Shown: piece by piece, positions 46,980 through 56,383 of the stretch
How the letters are laid out: every line of letters starts with the position of its first letter
Position numbering within the stretch: position 1 is the stretch's first letter
Assembly (NCBI RefSeq): GCF_000935215.1
Contig: NZ_JXXD01000011.1
Coordinates: 1-64,000 of the forward strand
Source: Stutzerimonas stutzeri
GTDB lineage: Bacteria > Pseudomonadota > Gammaproteobacteria > Pseudomonadales > Pseudomonadaceae
Direction: 5' to 3'
Length of the DNA stretch: 64,000 nt
The notes under the pieces: model-generated
The model's input: the letters and a program-made list of their open reading frames with translations, nothing else
What the model was told of the DNA's origin: nothing
Databases searched by the model: none
Program-made: the position numbers and the translations under genes

Positions 46980-48758
46980 TCAGAATTGAGCAGCGTCGAG
47001 CAGGTACAGCGACTCGCTTCCGGCCTTGACCGAAGCACTCAGCGAATGAATTCGCGGCAACAGGCGAGCAAAGTAGAAACGCGCGGTTCCCAGCTTGCTC
47101 TGGTAGAAGTCGCCTTCATCCTGTTTGGCGAATGCCGTCGCCGCCATGCGTGCCCACATGTACGCATAAGCGGTGTAGCCGAACACGTGCAGGTACTCCA
47201 CCGAGGCGGCGCCGATTTCGTTCGGATTCACCTTGGCCTGATCGATGACCCAGGCGGTCAGCTCATCCAGATTGTCCATGGCAGCCTTGAGGGGCTCGGT
47301 GAACTCCGCCAGCTCTGGAGCGGCATCAGCGATGAATGCACGAATTTCATCGACGAAGGCCTGATACATGGTGCCACCACTGCCGACGATCTTGCGCCCA
47401 ACCAGGTCCAGCGCTTGAATGCCGTTGGTGCCCTCGTAGATCTGAGTAATGCGGCAGTCACGCACCAGCTGCTCCTGGCCCCACTCGCGGATGAAGCCAT
47501 GGCCGCCGAAAATCTGCTGCCCATGTACCGTGGTTTCCAGCCCCATGTCAGTGAGGAAGGCCTTGGCTACCGGTGTCAGCAGCGCCACCTGCGCCTCGGC
47601 TCGCAGTCGCGCCTCGTCATCGTCACTGAACTTGGCGATATCGAGCTGCAGCGCGACATAACTGGAGAACGCGCGACCACCCTCGTTCAGCGCCTTCATG
47701 GTCAGCAGCATGCGGCGTACATCCGGATGCACGATGATCGGATCGGCTGCCTTGTCCTGCGCAACCGGCCCGGTCGGTGCGCGGCTCTGGATACGCTCGC
47801 GGGCATACTCGATGGCGCTCTGATAGGAGCGCTCGCCAGTCGACAGGCCCTGAATACCGACGCCCAGACGCTCGTAGTTCATCATGGTGAACATCGCTGC
47901 GAGGCCCTTGTTCGGCTCGCCGACCATCCAGCCGGTGGCACCGTCGAAGTTCATCACGCAGGTCGCCGAGGCCTGGATACCCATCTTGTGCTCGATGGAA
48001 CCGCAGGACAGCGAGTTGCGCTCACCTAGGGTACCGTCCTCGTTGACCATCACCTTCGGCACCAAGAACAACGAGATGCCGCGGGAGCCAGCTGGCGCAT
48101 CCGGCAGCTTGGCCAGCACCAGGTGGATGATGTTCTCGGTCAGGTCATGCTCGCCGCCGGTGATGAATATCTTGGTGCCGCTGATCTTGTAGGAGCCGTC
48201 TGCCTGCGGCTCGGCCTTGGTGCGGATGATGCCCAGGTCGGTACCGGCATGAGGTTCGGTCAGACACATGGAGCCGGACCAGACACCGGCATACATGTTC
48301 GGCAGGTACTTCTGCTTGAGCTCCTCGCTGGCGTGGGCGTAGATCGACAGGCAGGCGCCGGACGTCAGCATCGGATAGAGGCCGAAGGCCAGGCTGGCGG
48401 AGTTCATCATCTCCTCAACCTGAGCCGAGATGACCTTGGGCATACCCATCCCGCCGAACGCCGGATCGCCACCGACACCGACCCAGCCGCCTTCGGCGTA
48501 TAGCTGATAAGCCTCGCGGTAGCCGGCGGGCGTAGAAACCGCCCCGGCGTCCCAGCGGCAGCCTTCTTCGTCACCGCTGCGGTTGAGCGGCGCGATGCTG
48601 TTGGCGGTGATCTTGCCAGCTTCCTCGAGAATTGCATCGGCCGTCTCGGCATCGACCACCTCGGCCAGCGCTGGCAGCGACTGCCAGAGTTTCGGCGCGT
48701 CGAAGACTTCATTCAGGACAAAACGCATGTCGCGCAGCGGCGCTTGGTAGTCAGCCAT
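46980..48758 (-). CDS. Acyl-CoA dehydrogenase (FadE-like, large form)
   Basis: FAD enzyme of 592 residues that catalyses the first beta-oxidation step. Visible: SMCLTEPHAGTDLGIIRTKA (FAD/substrate loop) near residue 155, KISGTKIFITGGEHDLTENI, QIFGGHGFIREWGQEQLVRD with the region before the catalytic Glu, and IYEGTNGIQALDL. A C-terminal extension with ARMAATAFAKQ marks the long AcdhC-type subfamily. ATG 48758 (MADYQAPLRDM) with AGGAA upstream is the start. It is a diverged paralogue of the 50350-52155 gene. Confidence 0.9.
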   Translation of the reverse strand: MADYQAPLRDMRFVLNEVFDAPKLWQSLPALAEVVDAETADAILEEAGKITANSIAPLNRSGDEEGCRWDAGAVSTPAGYREAYQLYAEGGWVGVGGDPAFGGMGMPKVISAQVEEMMNSASLAFGLYPMLTSGACLSIYAHASEELKQKYLPNMYAGVWSGSMCLTEPHAGTDLGIIRTKAEPQADGSYKISGTKIFITGGEHDLTENIIHLVLAKLPDAPAGSRGISLFLVPKVMVNEDGTLGERNSLSCGSIEHKMGIQASATCVMNFDGATGWMVGEPNKGLAAMFTMMNYERLGVGIQGLSTGERSYQSAIEYARERIQSRAPTGPVAQDKAADPIIVHPDVRRMLLTMKALNEGGRAFSSYVALQLDIAKFSDDDEARLRAEAQVALLTPVAKAFLTDMGLETTVHGQQIFGGHGFIREWGQEQLVRDCRITQIYEGTNGIQALDLVGRKIVGSGGTMYQAFVDEIRAFIADAAPELAEFTEPLKAAMDNLDELTAWVIDQAKVNPNEIGAASVEYLHVFGYTAYAYMWARMAATAFAKQDEGDFYQSKLGTARFYFARLLPRIHSLSASVKAGSESLYLLDAAQF

Positions 48759-48897
48759 GGCAAGGTTCCTCGCAAGACACTGGGTTGCGGCCACTATGGG
48801 CCGTTTCCAGCGAGTCTAACCGAATAACCAGGACAGGATTAAGCGTCTTTTTATGACCAGATAGTTTTGACCAGTCACTATCAATACCGATGCAACC

Positions 48898-50187
48898 CTA
48901 ACGCGAATGCTCGGCCATGCGCACCGCGCCGCGGCCACTGCCATGCGCTCGCAAACAGTTTCTTCCTGCTTTTTTTGCACTGTACAGCGCTTGGTCGGCG
49001 GCCTTGATCACCTCTTCCGGACTGCGCTGCTCGCCTTGTCGCTCCGCCACTCCGATGCTGATGGTCACCGAGACCTGGTTCGCCGACGCCGCTCCCCGGG
49101 CCATACGGCCGCGACGATCATCCTTCGGCCGATTGTCTGCGTCACGCAGCTGCAGGGCATAAGCCTCCACCGACTGGCGTACCGCATCGAGGTGCGGCAG
49201 GCACTCCTCGATACTGTGCCCAGGAAATACCAAAGTGAATTCCTCACCGCCATAACGATAGGCGCGCCCACCGCCGCCGATCTTGCGCAGCCGGCTGGCA
49301 ACCATCTTCAGCACCTGATCACCGACGTCGTGACCATAGGTATCGTTGAAGCGCTTGAAGTGGTCCACGTCAGCCATCGCCAGCACGTACTGCCGCCCCA
49401 GGCGCTGCAGTCGCTCATTCAGAGCGCGACGCCCAGGCAAGCCGGTCAGCTCGTCACGAAAGGCCATGAGATAAGCCTCATGAGCGATTGCCGTCACCAG
49501 CATCAGCAGCACATGGCTGCTCAGAATGTTGAGGGCGGCATAGCGGCTGAACGTCTGCGGCAGCATCAGCAGAATGCCGAGCAGCGCGATGATCTGCGCC
49601 GCATGGGAAGGTCGCGGCTGGCGAAGGTACTGGACGATCAGCAATACCAGCGCCACGAGGAACACCGGATACGCCAGCTGGATGAGCGGTAGCCAGTCGG
49701 CCTTGAGCGCGGGCCAGCGAATCACCACCAGCCAGGCATGTAACGCTTCCGGAAACCGCTTTGCCAGCGCCACGGCGACGACGCCGACGGCAAACAGCAC
49801 GGCGGCACGGGCCAGGCCGTCCTGCGCCAGGTGACTGCGCTCTCGCCACACGCCATACAGGCCGTAAAGCAGCGGCAGCAGCAAGCTGCAGAGATGAAAG
49901 GTCAGTGCAGCATCGTCCAGCAGAGTGCCATGCGCCCGGTAGTGATCGGCGTGGATATCGAGGAGGAAATAGGCAAGATAGACGCAGAGCAGCAGAAACA
50001 GCTCGCGGATGCGGCCGTACATCATGCAAAGCGCACCGCCGAGCAACAGCAGTACGGTCGGCAGGACGTTATAGAGCGACGTGAAGAACTCGTTCAGCGA
50101 AACCTGACGCGCGATGACCTCTCCGCCGAGCAACAGGGCCAATGGCGCGAGAAAATGGCTGAAGCGAGGCGGGACGGTACGCGACAC
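48898..50187 (-). CDS. Membrane diguanylate cyclase (GGDEF)
   Basis: Synthesises c-di-GMP. The 429-residue protein has about seven N-terminal transmembrane helices (residues 15-240, starting FLAPLALLLGGEVI) followed by a GGDEF domain: DELTGLPGRRALNERL, ADVDHFKRFNDTYGHDVGDQVL and an active RYGGEEF near residue 330. No RxxD inhibitory site is present five residues before it. An unusual charged insert (DADNRPKDDRRGRMARGAAS) lies before VSVTISIGVAE. GTG 50187 with GGAG upstream is the likely start. The sensory signal is unknown. Confidence 0.85.
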   Translation of the reverse strand: MSRTVPPRFSHFLAPLALLLGGEVIARQVSLNEFFTSLYNVLPTVLLLLGGALCMMYGRIRELFLLLCVYLAYFLLDIHADHYRAHGTLLDDAALTFHLCSLLLPLLYGLYGVWRERSHLAQDGLARAAVLFAVGVVAVALAKRFPEALHAWLVVIRWPALKADWLPLIQLAYPVFLVALVLLIVQYLRQPRPSHAAQIIALLGILLMLPQTFSRYAALNILSSHVLLMLVTAIAHEAYLMAFRDELTGLPGRRALNERLQRLGRQYVLAMADVDHFKRFNDTYGHDVGDQVLKMVASRLRKIGGGGRAYRYGGEEFTLVFPGHSIEECLPHLDAVRQSVEAYALQLRDADNRPKDDRRGRMARGAASANQVSVTISIGVAERQGEQRSPEEVIKAADQALYSAKKAGRNCLRAHGSGRGAVRMAEHSR

Positions 50188-50302
50188 GGCAACTCCGGCA
50201 TGCTGCCGAGAAAAGCTAGCATTTTGCCTTCTTGCTACCCGTTGTGCAGCCGAAATACCGGCGAAGATGCGGCAAAAGCAATACAACGTCTGGATTGGGC
50301 AC

Positions 50303-50335
50303 AAAAAAGCCGCTGCAAAGCAGCGGCTTTTCTTT
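50303..50335. terminator. Bidirectional intrinsic terminator
   Basis: Perfect stem AGCCGCTGC/GCAGCGGCT with an AAA loop, flanked by AAAAA and TTTTCTTT. It ends the acyl-CoA dehydrogenase (50350-52155, minus strand) and separates it from the downstream diguanylate cyclase gene. Confidence 0.92.
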
Positions 50336-50349
50336 ACAACCTCAACCCG

Positions 50350-52155
50350 TCAGTAACCGAGAGCGAAGTCTTCCTCAGCCATCTGCATCAGGTTGTCGGC
50401 ACCGGACAGCATGGCGTCGACATGCATGCGGGTACGCGGCAGGATGCGCTGGAAGTAGAATCGCGCGGTCTGCAGCTTGGCCTTGTAGAACGCCTCCTCG
50501 GAGGTGCCCTCAGCCAGTTTCTCGGCAGCAACCCGAGCCATGTCAGCCCAGAAATAGGCGAGACAGGCGTAGCCGGAATACATGCAGTAGTCGACCGACG
50601 CCGCACCGACCATTTCACGATCCTTCATGGCGGCCATGCCGATCTTCATGGTCAGCTCGCCCCACTCCTTGTTCAGCTGATTCAGGGGGGTAACGAACTC
50701 CTTGATGGCTTCGTTGCCTTCCTGGTTCTGGCAGAACTTGTGCACGATCTTGGTGAAGGACTTCAGCGCCTCGCCCTGGGTCATCAGCACCTTGCGGCCC
50801 AACAGATCCAGCGCCTGGATACCGGTGGTGCCCTCGTACAGCATGGAGATACGCGCGTCACGCACGTTCTGCTCCATGCCCCACTCGGCGATGAAGCCGT
50901 GACCACCGTAGATCTGCACGCCGTGGTTGGCAGCTTCGAAGCCTACTTCGGTCATGAACGCCTTGGCGATCGGCGTGAGGAAGGCCAGCAGCGTGTCGGC
51001 CTGCTTCTTCTGCTCTTCATCCTGGCTGTTCTTGACGATGTCGACCTGCTTGGCGGTGAAGTAGACCATCGCGCGGTTGCCCTCGGCGAACGCCTTCATG
51101 GTCAACAGCATGCGACGCACGTCCGGATGCACAATGATCGGGTCGGCTGGCTTTTCCGGCGCCTTGGGGCCGCTCAGCGCACGCATCTGCAGGCGCTCAC
51201 GAGCGTACTTGATGCCGCCCTGGAAACCGATCTCGGCATGTGCCAGACCCTGCAGTGCGGTACCCAGACGTGCGGTGTTCATAAAGGTGAACATCGCGTT
51301 CAGGCCCTTGTTCGGCGGACCGATCAGAAAGCCGGTGGCGCCGTCGAAGTTCATGACGCAGGTCGCGTTGCCGTGGATGCCCATCTTGTGTTCAAGCGAT
51401 CCGCAGTTCACACCGTTGCGCTCGCCCTTCTCGCCTTCGGCGTTGGGCAGGAACTTGGGCACGATGAACAGAGAGATGCCCTTGGTGCCAGCCGGAGCAT
51501 CGGGCAGGCGAGCCAGAACAATATGGACGATGTTCTCGGCCATGTCGTGTTCACCGGAGGAGATGAAGATCTTGGTGCCGTTCAGCTTGTAGCTGCCGTC
51601 GGCCTGGGGCTCCGCCTTGGTGCGCAACATGCCCAGATCGGTACCGCAGTGCGGCTCGGTCAGGCACATGGTGCCGGTCCACTGGCCGGACACAAGCTTG
51701 CTCAGATAGGTGTGCTTCTGATCGTCGGTACCGTGGGTAGCGATGGTGTTCATGCAGCCATGAGACAGGCCGGGGTACATGCCCCAGGACCAGTTGGCCT
51801 GACCGATCATTTCGCTGATCGCCAGACCGAGGGACTCGGGCAGACCCTGACCGCCGTGGTCGACGTCATGGGCCAGGCTCGGCCAGCCGCCTGCCACGTA
51901 CTGCTCATAAGCTTCCTTGAAACCGGTCGGCGTCTTCACGCCCGACTCGCTCCAGGTGCAGCCTTCGATGTCGCCGACGCGATTCAGCGGAGCGAGTACC
52001 TGCTCACAGAACTTCGCGCCCTCATCGAGAATCGCGTTGACCATGTCCGGGGTGGCGTCTTCACATCCCGGAAGGCTCTGATAGTGCGCTTCGTAGCCGA
52101 GCAGCTCGTCACGTACGAAACGGATATCGCGCAAGGGGGCCTTGTAGTCGGGCAT
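50350..52155 (-). CDS. fadE: Acyl-CoA dehydrogenase (FadE1-like, long form)
   Basis: FAD-dependent acyl-CoA dehydrogenase of 601 residues, first step of fatty acid beta-oxidation. Motifs: TMCLTEPHCGTDLGMLRTKA, KLNGTKIFISSGEHDMAENI, HGVQIYGGHGFIAEWGMEQN and MLYEGTTGIQALDL, with a C-terminal extension as in P. aeruginosa PA0506. ATG 52155 (MPDYKAPLRD) is the start; the longer frame has no family similarity. Two PsrA-type boxes lie 97-123 nt upstream, so it is probably induced by long-chain fatty acids. Transcribed alone. Confidence 0.92.
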   Translation of the reverse strand: MPDYKAPLRDIRFVRDELLGYEAHYQSLPGCEDATPDMVNAILDEGAKFCEQVLAPLNRVGDIEGCTWSESGVKTPTGFKEAYEQYVAGGWPSLAHDVDHGGQGLPESLGLAISEMIGQANWSWGMYPGLSHGCMNTIATHGTDDQKHTYLSKLVSGQWTGTMCLTEPHCGTDLGMLRTKAEPQADGSYKLNGTKIFISSGEHDMAENIVHIVLARLPDAPAGTKGISLFIVPKFLPNAEGEKGERNGVNCGSLEHKMGIHGNATCVMNFDGATGFLIGPPNKGLNAMFTFMNTARLGTALQGLAHAEIGFQGGIKYARERLQMRALSGPKAPEKPADPIIVHPDVRRMLLTMKAFAEGNRAMVYFTAKQVDIVKNSQDEEQKKQADTLLAFLTPIAKAFMTEVGFEAANHGVQIYGGHGFIAEWGMEQNVRDARISMLYEGTTGIQALDLLGRKVLMTQGEALKSFTKIVHKFCQNQEGNEAIKEFVTPLNQLNKEWGELTMKIGMAAMKDREMVGAASVDYCMYSGYACLAYFWADMARVAAEKLAEGTSEEAFYKAKLQTARFYFQRILPRTRMHVDAMLSGADNLMQMAEEDFALGY

Positions 52156-52251
52156 AGCGTAAACCTCAGCGGTGAGTTCTTGTAACAAGCTGACCGGGCG
52201 ACCCAGCCATCTGAATTCGATTTCGACCGTCGGACTACCAGCCCGAAGGGT

Positions 52252-52278
52252 CAAACAGGCGTTTGAAACATACGTTTC
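52252..52278. promoter_or_regulatory. Tandem PsrA-type operator upstream of fadE
   Basis: Two complete palindromes share one base: CAAACAGGCGTTTG (52252-52265) and GAAACATACGTTTC (52265-52278). Both fit the Pseudomonas PsrA consensus (G/C)AAAC-N2-4-GTTT(G/C). PsrA is a TetR-type repressor of beta-oxidation genes released by long-chain acyl groups. The rest of the 375-nt gap to 52530 shows no gene or other site I can support. Confidence 0.8.
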
Positions 52279-52530
52279 GACCTGAGCGATGTCAAGCGCG
52301 GAACAGGGCACCACTTATCGGCTGAATCAGCCAAATTCAGGTCGAGCGAAGGCCACGCCTGGCGAAATTCGGGAATAGGAACTCTGATGTTGCAAAGACG
52401 CAGCAAGCCCGGCGCCTGCCGAGCTGACTGGCAGGAACGAAGATGCAGGAAGGAGAAAAGCGAAGCTGGCCGAGCGCATGAATGACGACTCGAATCAGCA
52501 AGGAGAATCGATGAGCGCCGGAGGACGCGA

Positions 52531-52788
52531 TCAGGCCTGGGTATCGATCAGCGTGCCGAGGACTTCGTCAGCGCTCTGGATCATACGGGCACCTGCCTTG
52601 GCACTGTGTTCACCGACCTTCAACTGGATGAGCTGCTCGGTGATTTCGGCGATTTCGGTGACCGCCTGGGAGTTGCCCAGCACTGGCGCGTTGGCGGAGG
52701 CGATGGAAGAAGCGGCCTGCTCGACGCGCTGCTGACCGCCCTGGTAGGCACTGAGGCCCGCGCCCAGAAGGTTATTGGTGATTTGCAT
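52531..52788 (-). CDS. Short flagellar rod/hook-like protein
   Basis: An 85-residue protein. The N-terminal AGLSAYQGGQQRVEQAASSI looks like the first helix of flagellar rod/hook proteins (FlgB/C/E/F type), and the C-terminal KAGARMIQSADEVLGTLIDTQ looks like their last helix, with only about 25 residues between. No globular domain is left. GGAG precedes ATG 52788. It lies downstream of bioD and away from any flagellar gene; a PA0505-like neighbour of the biotin genes. Function unknown. Confidence 0.65.
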   Translation of the reverse strand: MQITNNLLGAGLSAYQGGQQRVEQAASSIASANAPVLGNSQAVTEIAEITEQLIQLKVGEHSAKAGARMIQSADEVLGTLIDTQA

Positions 52789-52875
52789 GGTGACTCCACG
52801 CGCTATCAGGTTGCCAGCATTCAAGCAGATGCCGACACGTACCGCAAGGCGCGAGTCGCCGCAATGCGCGTCCGC

Positions 52876-53565
52876 TCACACCGGCTGCAACGCGGGCAAC
52901 GTCAGGTAGCGCGCGACCTGACGCGCCGTTGGCGCAGCGAGGCGAGGCACCTGGCCAAGGCAGGGTGCCGGTAGCAGCTCAGCGAGCGTGGCGAGGTTGT
53001 CATCCAGCCGCGACGTGGCAGGGTCGATGATATTCGCCACCCAGCCAGCCAGCGCCAGCCCGTCGCGGGCGATCGCTTCAGCACTGAGCAGCGCATGGTT
53101 GATACAACCCAAGCGCACCCCTACTACGAGAATGACCGGTAAACCCAGCGCCGCGGGCAATGCCGACAGATGCTCACGCGCATTCAGCGGGACTCGCCAG
53201 CCTCCCGCGCCCTCGACCAGAGTGACGCCGGCCTGCCGGGCCATTACCGGTTGCACGGCCTCGATCAGACGAGCGGCGGTCAGTTCGACACCCGCTTCGC
53301 GGGCGGCTATATGCGGGGCAATGGCCGGCTCGAACGCGAACGGATTGACCGTCGCATAGTCCAGCGCAAGGCTGCATTCGGCCAGCAGGGCCAGCGCATC
53401 GCTGTTACGTAAACCCTGCTCGGTCCTTTCGCAGCCTGAGGCGACCGGCTTCACCGCCGCGGTGGACAACCCCGCCAGGCGCGCTGCATACAGCAGGCCC
53501 GCGGCGATAGTGGTCTTGCCAACATCGGTATCGGTGCCGGCAATGAAGAAAGCGCGATGCATCAT
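52876..53565 (-). CDS. bioD: Dethiobiotin synthetase
   Basis: ATP-dependent carboxylation of diaminopelargonate, penultimate step of biotin synthesis. The 229-residue protein has the P-loop [40 protein letters not shown] and [12 protein letters not shown], all matching BioD. ATG 53565 overlaps the bioC stop as ATGA and is preceded by AAGGAG. Last gene of the bio operon. Confidence 0.96.
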   Translation of the reverse strand: MMHRAFFIAGTDTDVGKTTIAAGLLYAARLAGLSTAAVKPVASGCERTEQGLRNSDALALLAECSLALDYATVNPFAFEPAIAPHIAAREAGVELTAARLIEAVQPVMARQAGVTLVEGAGGWRVPLNAREHLSALPAALGLPVILVVGVRLGCINHALLSAEAIARDGLALAGWVANIIDPATSRLDDNLATLAELLPAPCLGQVPRLAAPTARQVARYLTLPALQPV

Positions 53566-54377
53566 GGCTCCTTGTGCAGAATGCCGTAGATCACCTGGTA
53601 GGTCGCCGGAAGCCCCTCGGGACGGCGGAATCCTTCGTAGGCCTCGACCAGCGCGCGGATGCGTGCACGCCCGGTCAGTCCATCCGGGCGACCCGGATTC
53701 AGGTTGTGCGCCCCCAGCGCCTTGAGCTCATGGGTCAGCTGGCGCAGATCGGGGAAATGCAGCACTTCCGGGCGCACTTCGAGACTCGCCAATCCAAGAC
53801 CGCAGCCCCTACACAGCGTCTGGTAGGCCTCCCGCGAGCGGAAGCGGTTGACGTGAGCGAAGCCGTCCACCGCCTGCCAGCTGTCCCGCAGCTCCTGCAG
53901 GGTACCGCTGCACAGACTGGTGAAGGCAAAGATGCCGCCCGGACGCAGCACCCGCCGCACTTCGCTCAGCACGCTGGCGAAATCCTCGCACCACTGCAGG
54001 GCCAGGCTCGAATAGATCAGGTCGACAGTGCCATCACGCAGCGGCAGCCGCTCGGCGTCACCGGTGACGAAATGCCGTGCGCCGCCCTGCGGCCGTGCAT
54101 GGCGCAGCATGCCCTCGGCGATATCCAGTGCCAGGCCATCGGCCTCCGGAAAGGCCGCAGCCAGGACGCGGGAGAAGTAGCCGGTGCCGCTGCCGAGATC
54201 GAGCCAGCGGCCGGGTTGCCGAGTGGAGGGCAGTCGGGCCAGCAATTGATTGCCGACCTGTCGCTGCAGCGCGGCGACGCTGTCGTAACTGCCCGCAGCA
54301 CGGGAAAACGATGCCGCGACCTGGCGCTTATCAGGCAACTGCGCCGGCGAACGCTCGCTGAGCGATGCTTCAGTCAT
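53562..54377 (-). CDS. bioC: Malonyl-ACP O-methyltransferase
   Basis: SAM-dependent methyltransferase of 271 residues that masks malonyl-ACP to start pimelate synthesis. Motif I is [15 protein letters not shown] near residue 60, followed by [37 protein letters not shown] and [15 protein letters not shown] 54377 overlaps the bioH stop by 8 nt; ATG 54386 is an alternative. Works with BioH. Confidence 0.94.
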   Translation of the reverse strand: MTEASLSERSPAQLPDKRQVAASFSRAAGSYDSVAALQRQVGNQLLARLPSTRQPGRWLDLGSGTGYFSRVLAAAFPEADGLALDIAEGMLRHARPQGGARHFVTGDAERLPLRDGTVDLIYSSLALQWCEDFASVLSEVRRVLRPGGIFAFTSLCSGTLQELRDSWQAVDGFAHVNRFRSREAYQTLCRGCGLGLASLEVRPEVLHFPDLRQLTHELKALGAHNLNPGRPDGLTGRARIRALVEAYEGFRRPEGLPATYQVIYGILHKEP

Positions 54378-55095
54378 CCTCGCCATCACCCATAAACGCC
54401 AGCATTGCCGTCGCCACGTCGTCGGCACGCTCCAGCGGCAGGCCGTGGCTGGCATTGGCCAGCACATCGACTTCCACATCCGGCAGACAGGCCAGCAGCG
54501 CATCTGCCGCTGAAGACGGCACCAGCGCATCACCATCGGCGAACAGATGCAGCTGTGGCCCCACATAACCTTGCAGCGCCTCGCGGCCGTCCAGCTCGGC
54601 GAGCAGGCGCAGACCCGCGGCCGACACCGCCTGCGGCTGCTCGAGCAGGCTAACCTGCAGTTGCCGCGCCAGCGTGCGCGGATCGTAGGCACTGCGACTG
54701 CACAGCAGGCTGAAGCGCTTGAGCGTGTCATCCGGCCCGAGGAGGAAGGCCTCCTCGAAGGCATCGAACACTTCGGCAGGCATCGCCGTCGGCCAGTCGT
54801 CACGGCTGCGGAAGCAGGGGTTGCTACAGATGGTGATCAGGCCAGGGCAGTTGTCGCCACGGCGTGCTGCCAGCTGCGTGGCCAGCATTCCGCCCAGGGA
54901 CCAGCCCGCTATCCAGCTGTCGACGGGCAGCCGTGCATCCAGCTCGTCGAGCCAGGCATCTGGTCGTTCCAGCGCCGGCAGCGGGACAATGTCGACCTGC
55001 AGCCGCGGCTCACGATCACGCAACAGCTCGGCCAGGGGCTCCAGAGCAGCCGGGCCGAACGCCCAGCCTGGCAGAAGAATCAGTCGATCACGCAT
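54370..55095 (-). CDS. bioH: Pimeloyl-ACP methyl ester esterase
   Basis: Alpha/beta hydrolase of 241 residues that removes the methyl group from pimeloyl-ACP methyl ester, ending the BioC-BioH route. Oxyanion strand [13 protein letters not shown], nucleophile motif [10 protein letters not shown] with Ser near residue 74, and catalytic His in [13 protein letters not shown] 55095 overlaps the bioF stop by 8 nt. Its presence in the operon, rather than bioI or bioW, defines the pathway variant. Confidence 0.93.
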   Translation of the reverse strand: MRDRLILLPGWAFGPAALEPLAELLRDREPRLQVDIVPLPALERPDAWLDELDARLPVDSWIAGWSLGGMLATQLAARRGDNCPGLITICSNPCFRSRDDWPTAMPAEVFDAFEEAFLLGPDDTLKRFSLLCSRSAYDPRTLARQLQVSLLEQPQAVSAAGLRLLAELDGREALQGYVGPQLHLFADGDALVPSSAADALLACLPDVEVDVLANASHGLPLERADDVATAMLAFMGDGEDD

Positions 55096-56266
55096 CGTCG
55101 CTCTCCTTGGGCAACAAGGCCCAGCACTCGGCCAGCGCCTCCAACAGGCGCTCGAGCTGCGCATCGCTGTGGCTTGCGGTGAAGGTGATCCGCAACCGTG
55201 CGCTGCCGGCCGGAACGGTCGGCGGGCGAATGGCGCCGACCAGGATGCCGCGTTCGCGCAGCAATGCCGACAGCCTTAACGCCCGTTCGCTGCTGCCCAC
55301 CAGCACCGGCTGGATCGGCGTCGGACTGTCCATCAGCGTCAGTCCGATCTGCTGCGCGCCCTCGCGGAAACGCGCGACCAACCGGTTCAGATGCGCTCGG
55401 CGCCAGCCTTCGCTGCGCAGCAGCTCCAGGCTTTTGAGTGTGGCACAGGCCACCGCAGGCGGCTGGCTGGTGGTGTAGATGTACGGTCGCGCGAACTGGA
55501 TCAGCGTTTCGATCAGCGCCTCGCTACCGGCGACAAAGGCGCCTGCGGTGCCAAACGCCTTGCCCAGCGTACCGACCAGTACCGGAACGTCATCCATGCC
55601 CAGACCGAAATGCTCGACGATGCCGGCGCCCGTCGCGCCCAGCGGACCGAAGCCATGGGCATCGTCGACCATCACCCAGGCGCCACGCTGCTTCGCCGTG
55701 GCACAAATCGCCGGCAGTTCTGCGAGATCGCCGTCCATGCTGAATACGCCATCGGTCACCACCAGAGTATTGCCGCTGGCTTTCTCCAGGCGCTTGGCGA
55801 GGCTTTCGGCATCGTTGTGCAGGTAGCGCGAGAAGCGCGCGCCGGAGAGCAAACCGGCGTCGAGCAGGGAGGCGTGATTGAGGCGATCCTGCAGCACCGT
55901 ATCGCCCTGCCCGACCAACGCCGTCACCGCAGCCAGATTCGCCATATAACCGGTGGAAAAAAGCAGCGCCCGTGGTCGGCCGGTGAATTCGGCAAGGGCT
56001 TCCTCGAGCTGGTGATGCGGCATGCTGTGGCCGATCACCAGATGCGAGGCGCCGCCGCCCACACCCCACTTCGCAGCGCCCTGCTGCATGGCGTCAATCA
56101 CCTCGGGATGATTGGCGAGGCCCAGATAGTCGTTGGAACAGAACGCCAGCAGGCGGTCGCCATCGACCATCACCTCCGGCTGCTGCGGCGCTTCCAGCAG
56201 CGGACGTTGACGATAGAGATGGGCCGCGCGGCGCTCGGCGAGACGGGCGGAGAGATCGAAGCTCAT
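55088..56266 (-). CDS. bioF: 8-amino-7-oxononanoate synthase
   Basis: PLP enzyme of 392 residues that condenses pimeloyl-ACP with alanine. [44 protein letters not shown] and the PLP-Lys in [15 protein letters not shown] near residue 238 are present. It follows bioB by 117 nt and overlaps bioH, so it belongs to a bioBFHCD operon. Confidence 0.96.
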   Translation of the reverse strand: MSFDLSARLAERRAAHLYRQRPLLEAPQQPEVMVDGDRLLAFCSNDYLGLANHPEVIDAMQQGAAKWGVGGGASHLVIGHSMPHHQLEEALAEFTGRPRALLFSTGYMANLAAVTALVGQGDTVLQDRLNHASLLDAGLLSGARFSRYLHNDAESLAKRLEKASGNTLVVTDGVFSMDGDLAELPAICATAKQRGAWVMVDDAHGFGPLGATGAGIVEHFGLGMDDVPVLVGTLGKAFGTAGAFVAGSEALIETLIQFARPYIYTTSQPPAVACATLKSLELLRSEGWRRAHLNRLVARFREGAQQIGLTLMDSPTPIQPVLVGSSERALRLSALLRERGILVGAIRPPTVPAGSARLRITFTASHSDAQLERLLEALAECWALLPKESDDA

Positions 56267-56383
56267 GGGTGCACCGAGAGGAGGTGGTTGACCACGCGCG
56301 GGTCATCCAGCCTGCAAATGGGTTGGCCAGGCCAGCGGCGGACGCGTGCAACCGATGCCGCACTCATCCACCGGACCCGATCA

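Noticed and set aside
49831..52185. 784-codon plus-strand frame opposite fadE
   Set aside because: Runs across a terminator, an intergenic gap and two genes; antisense artefact.
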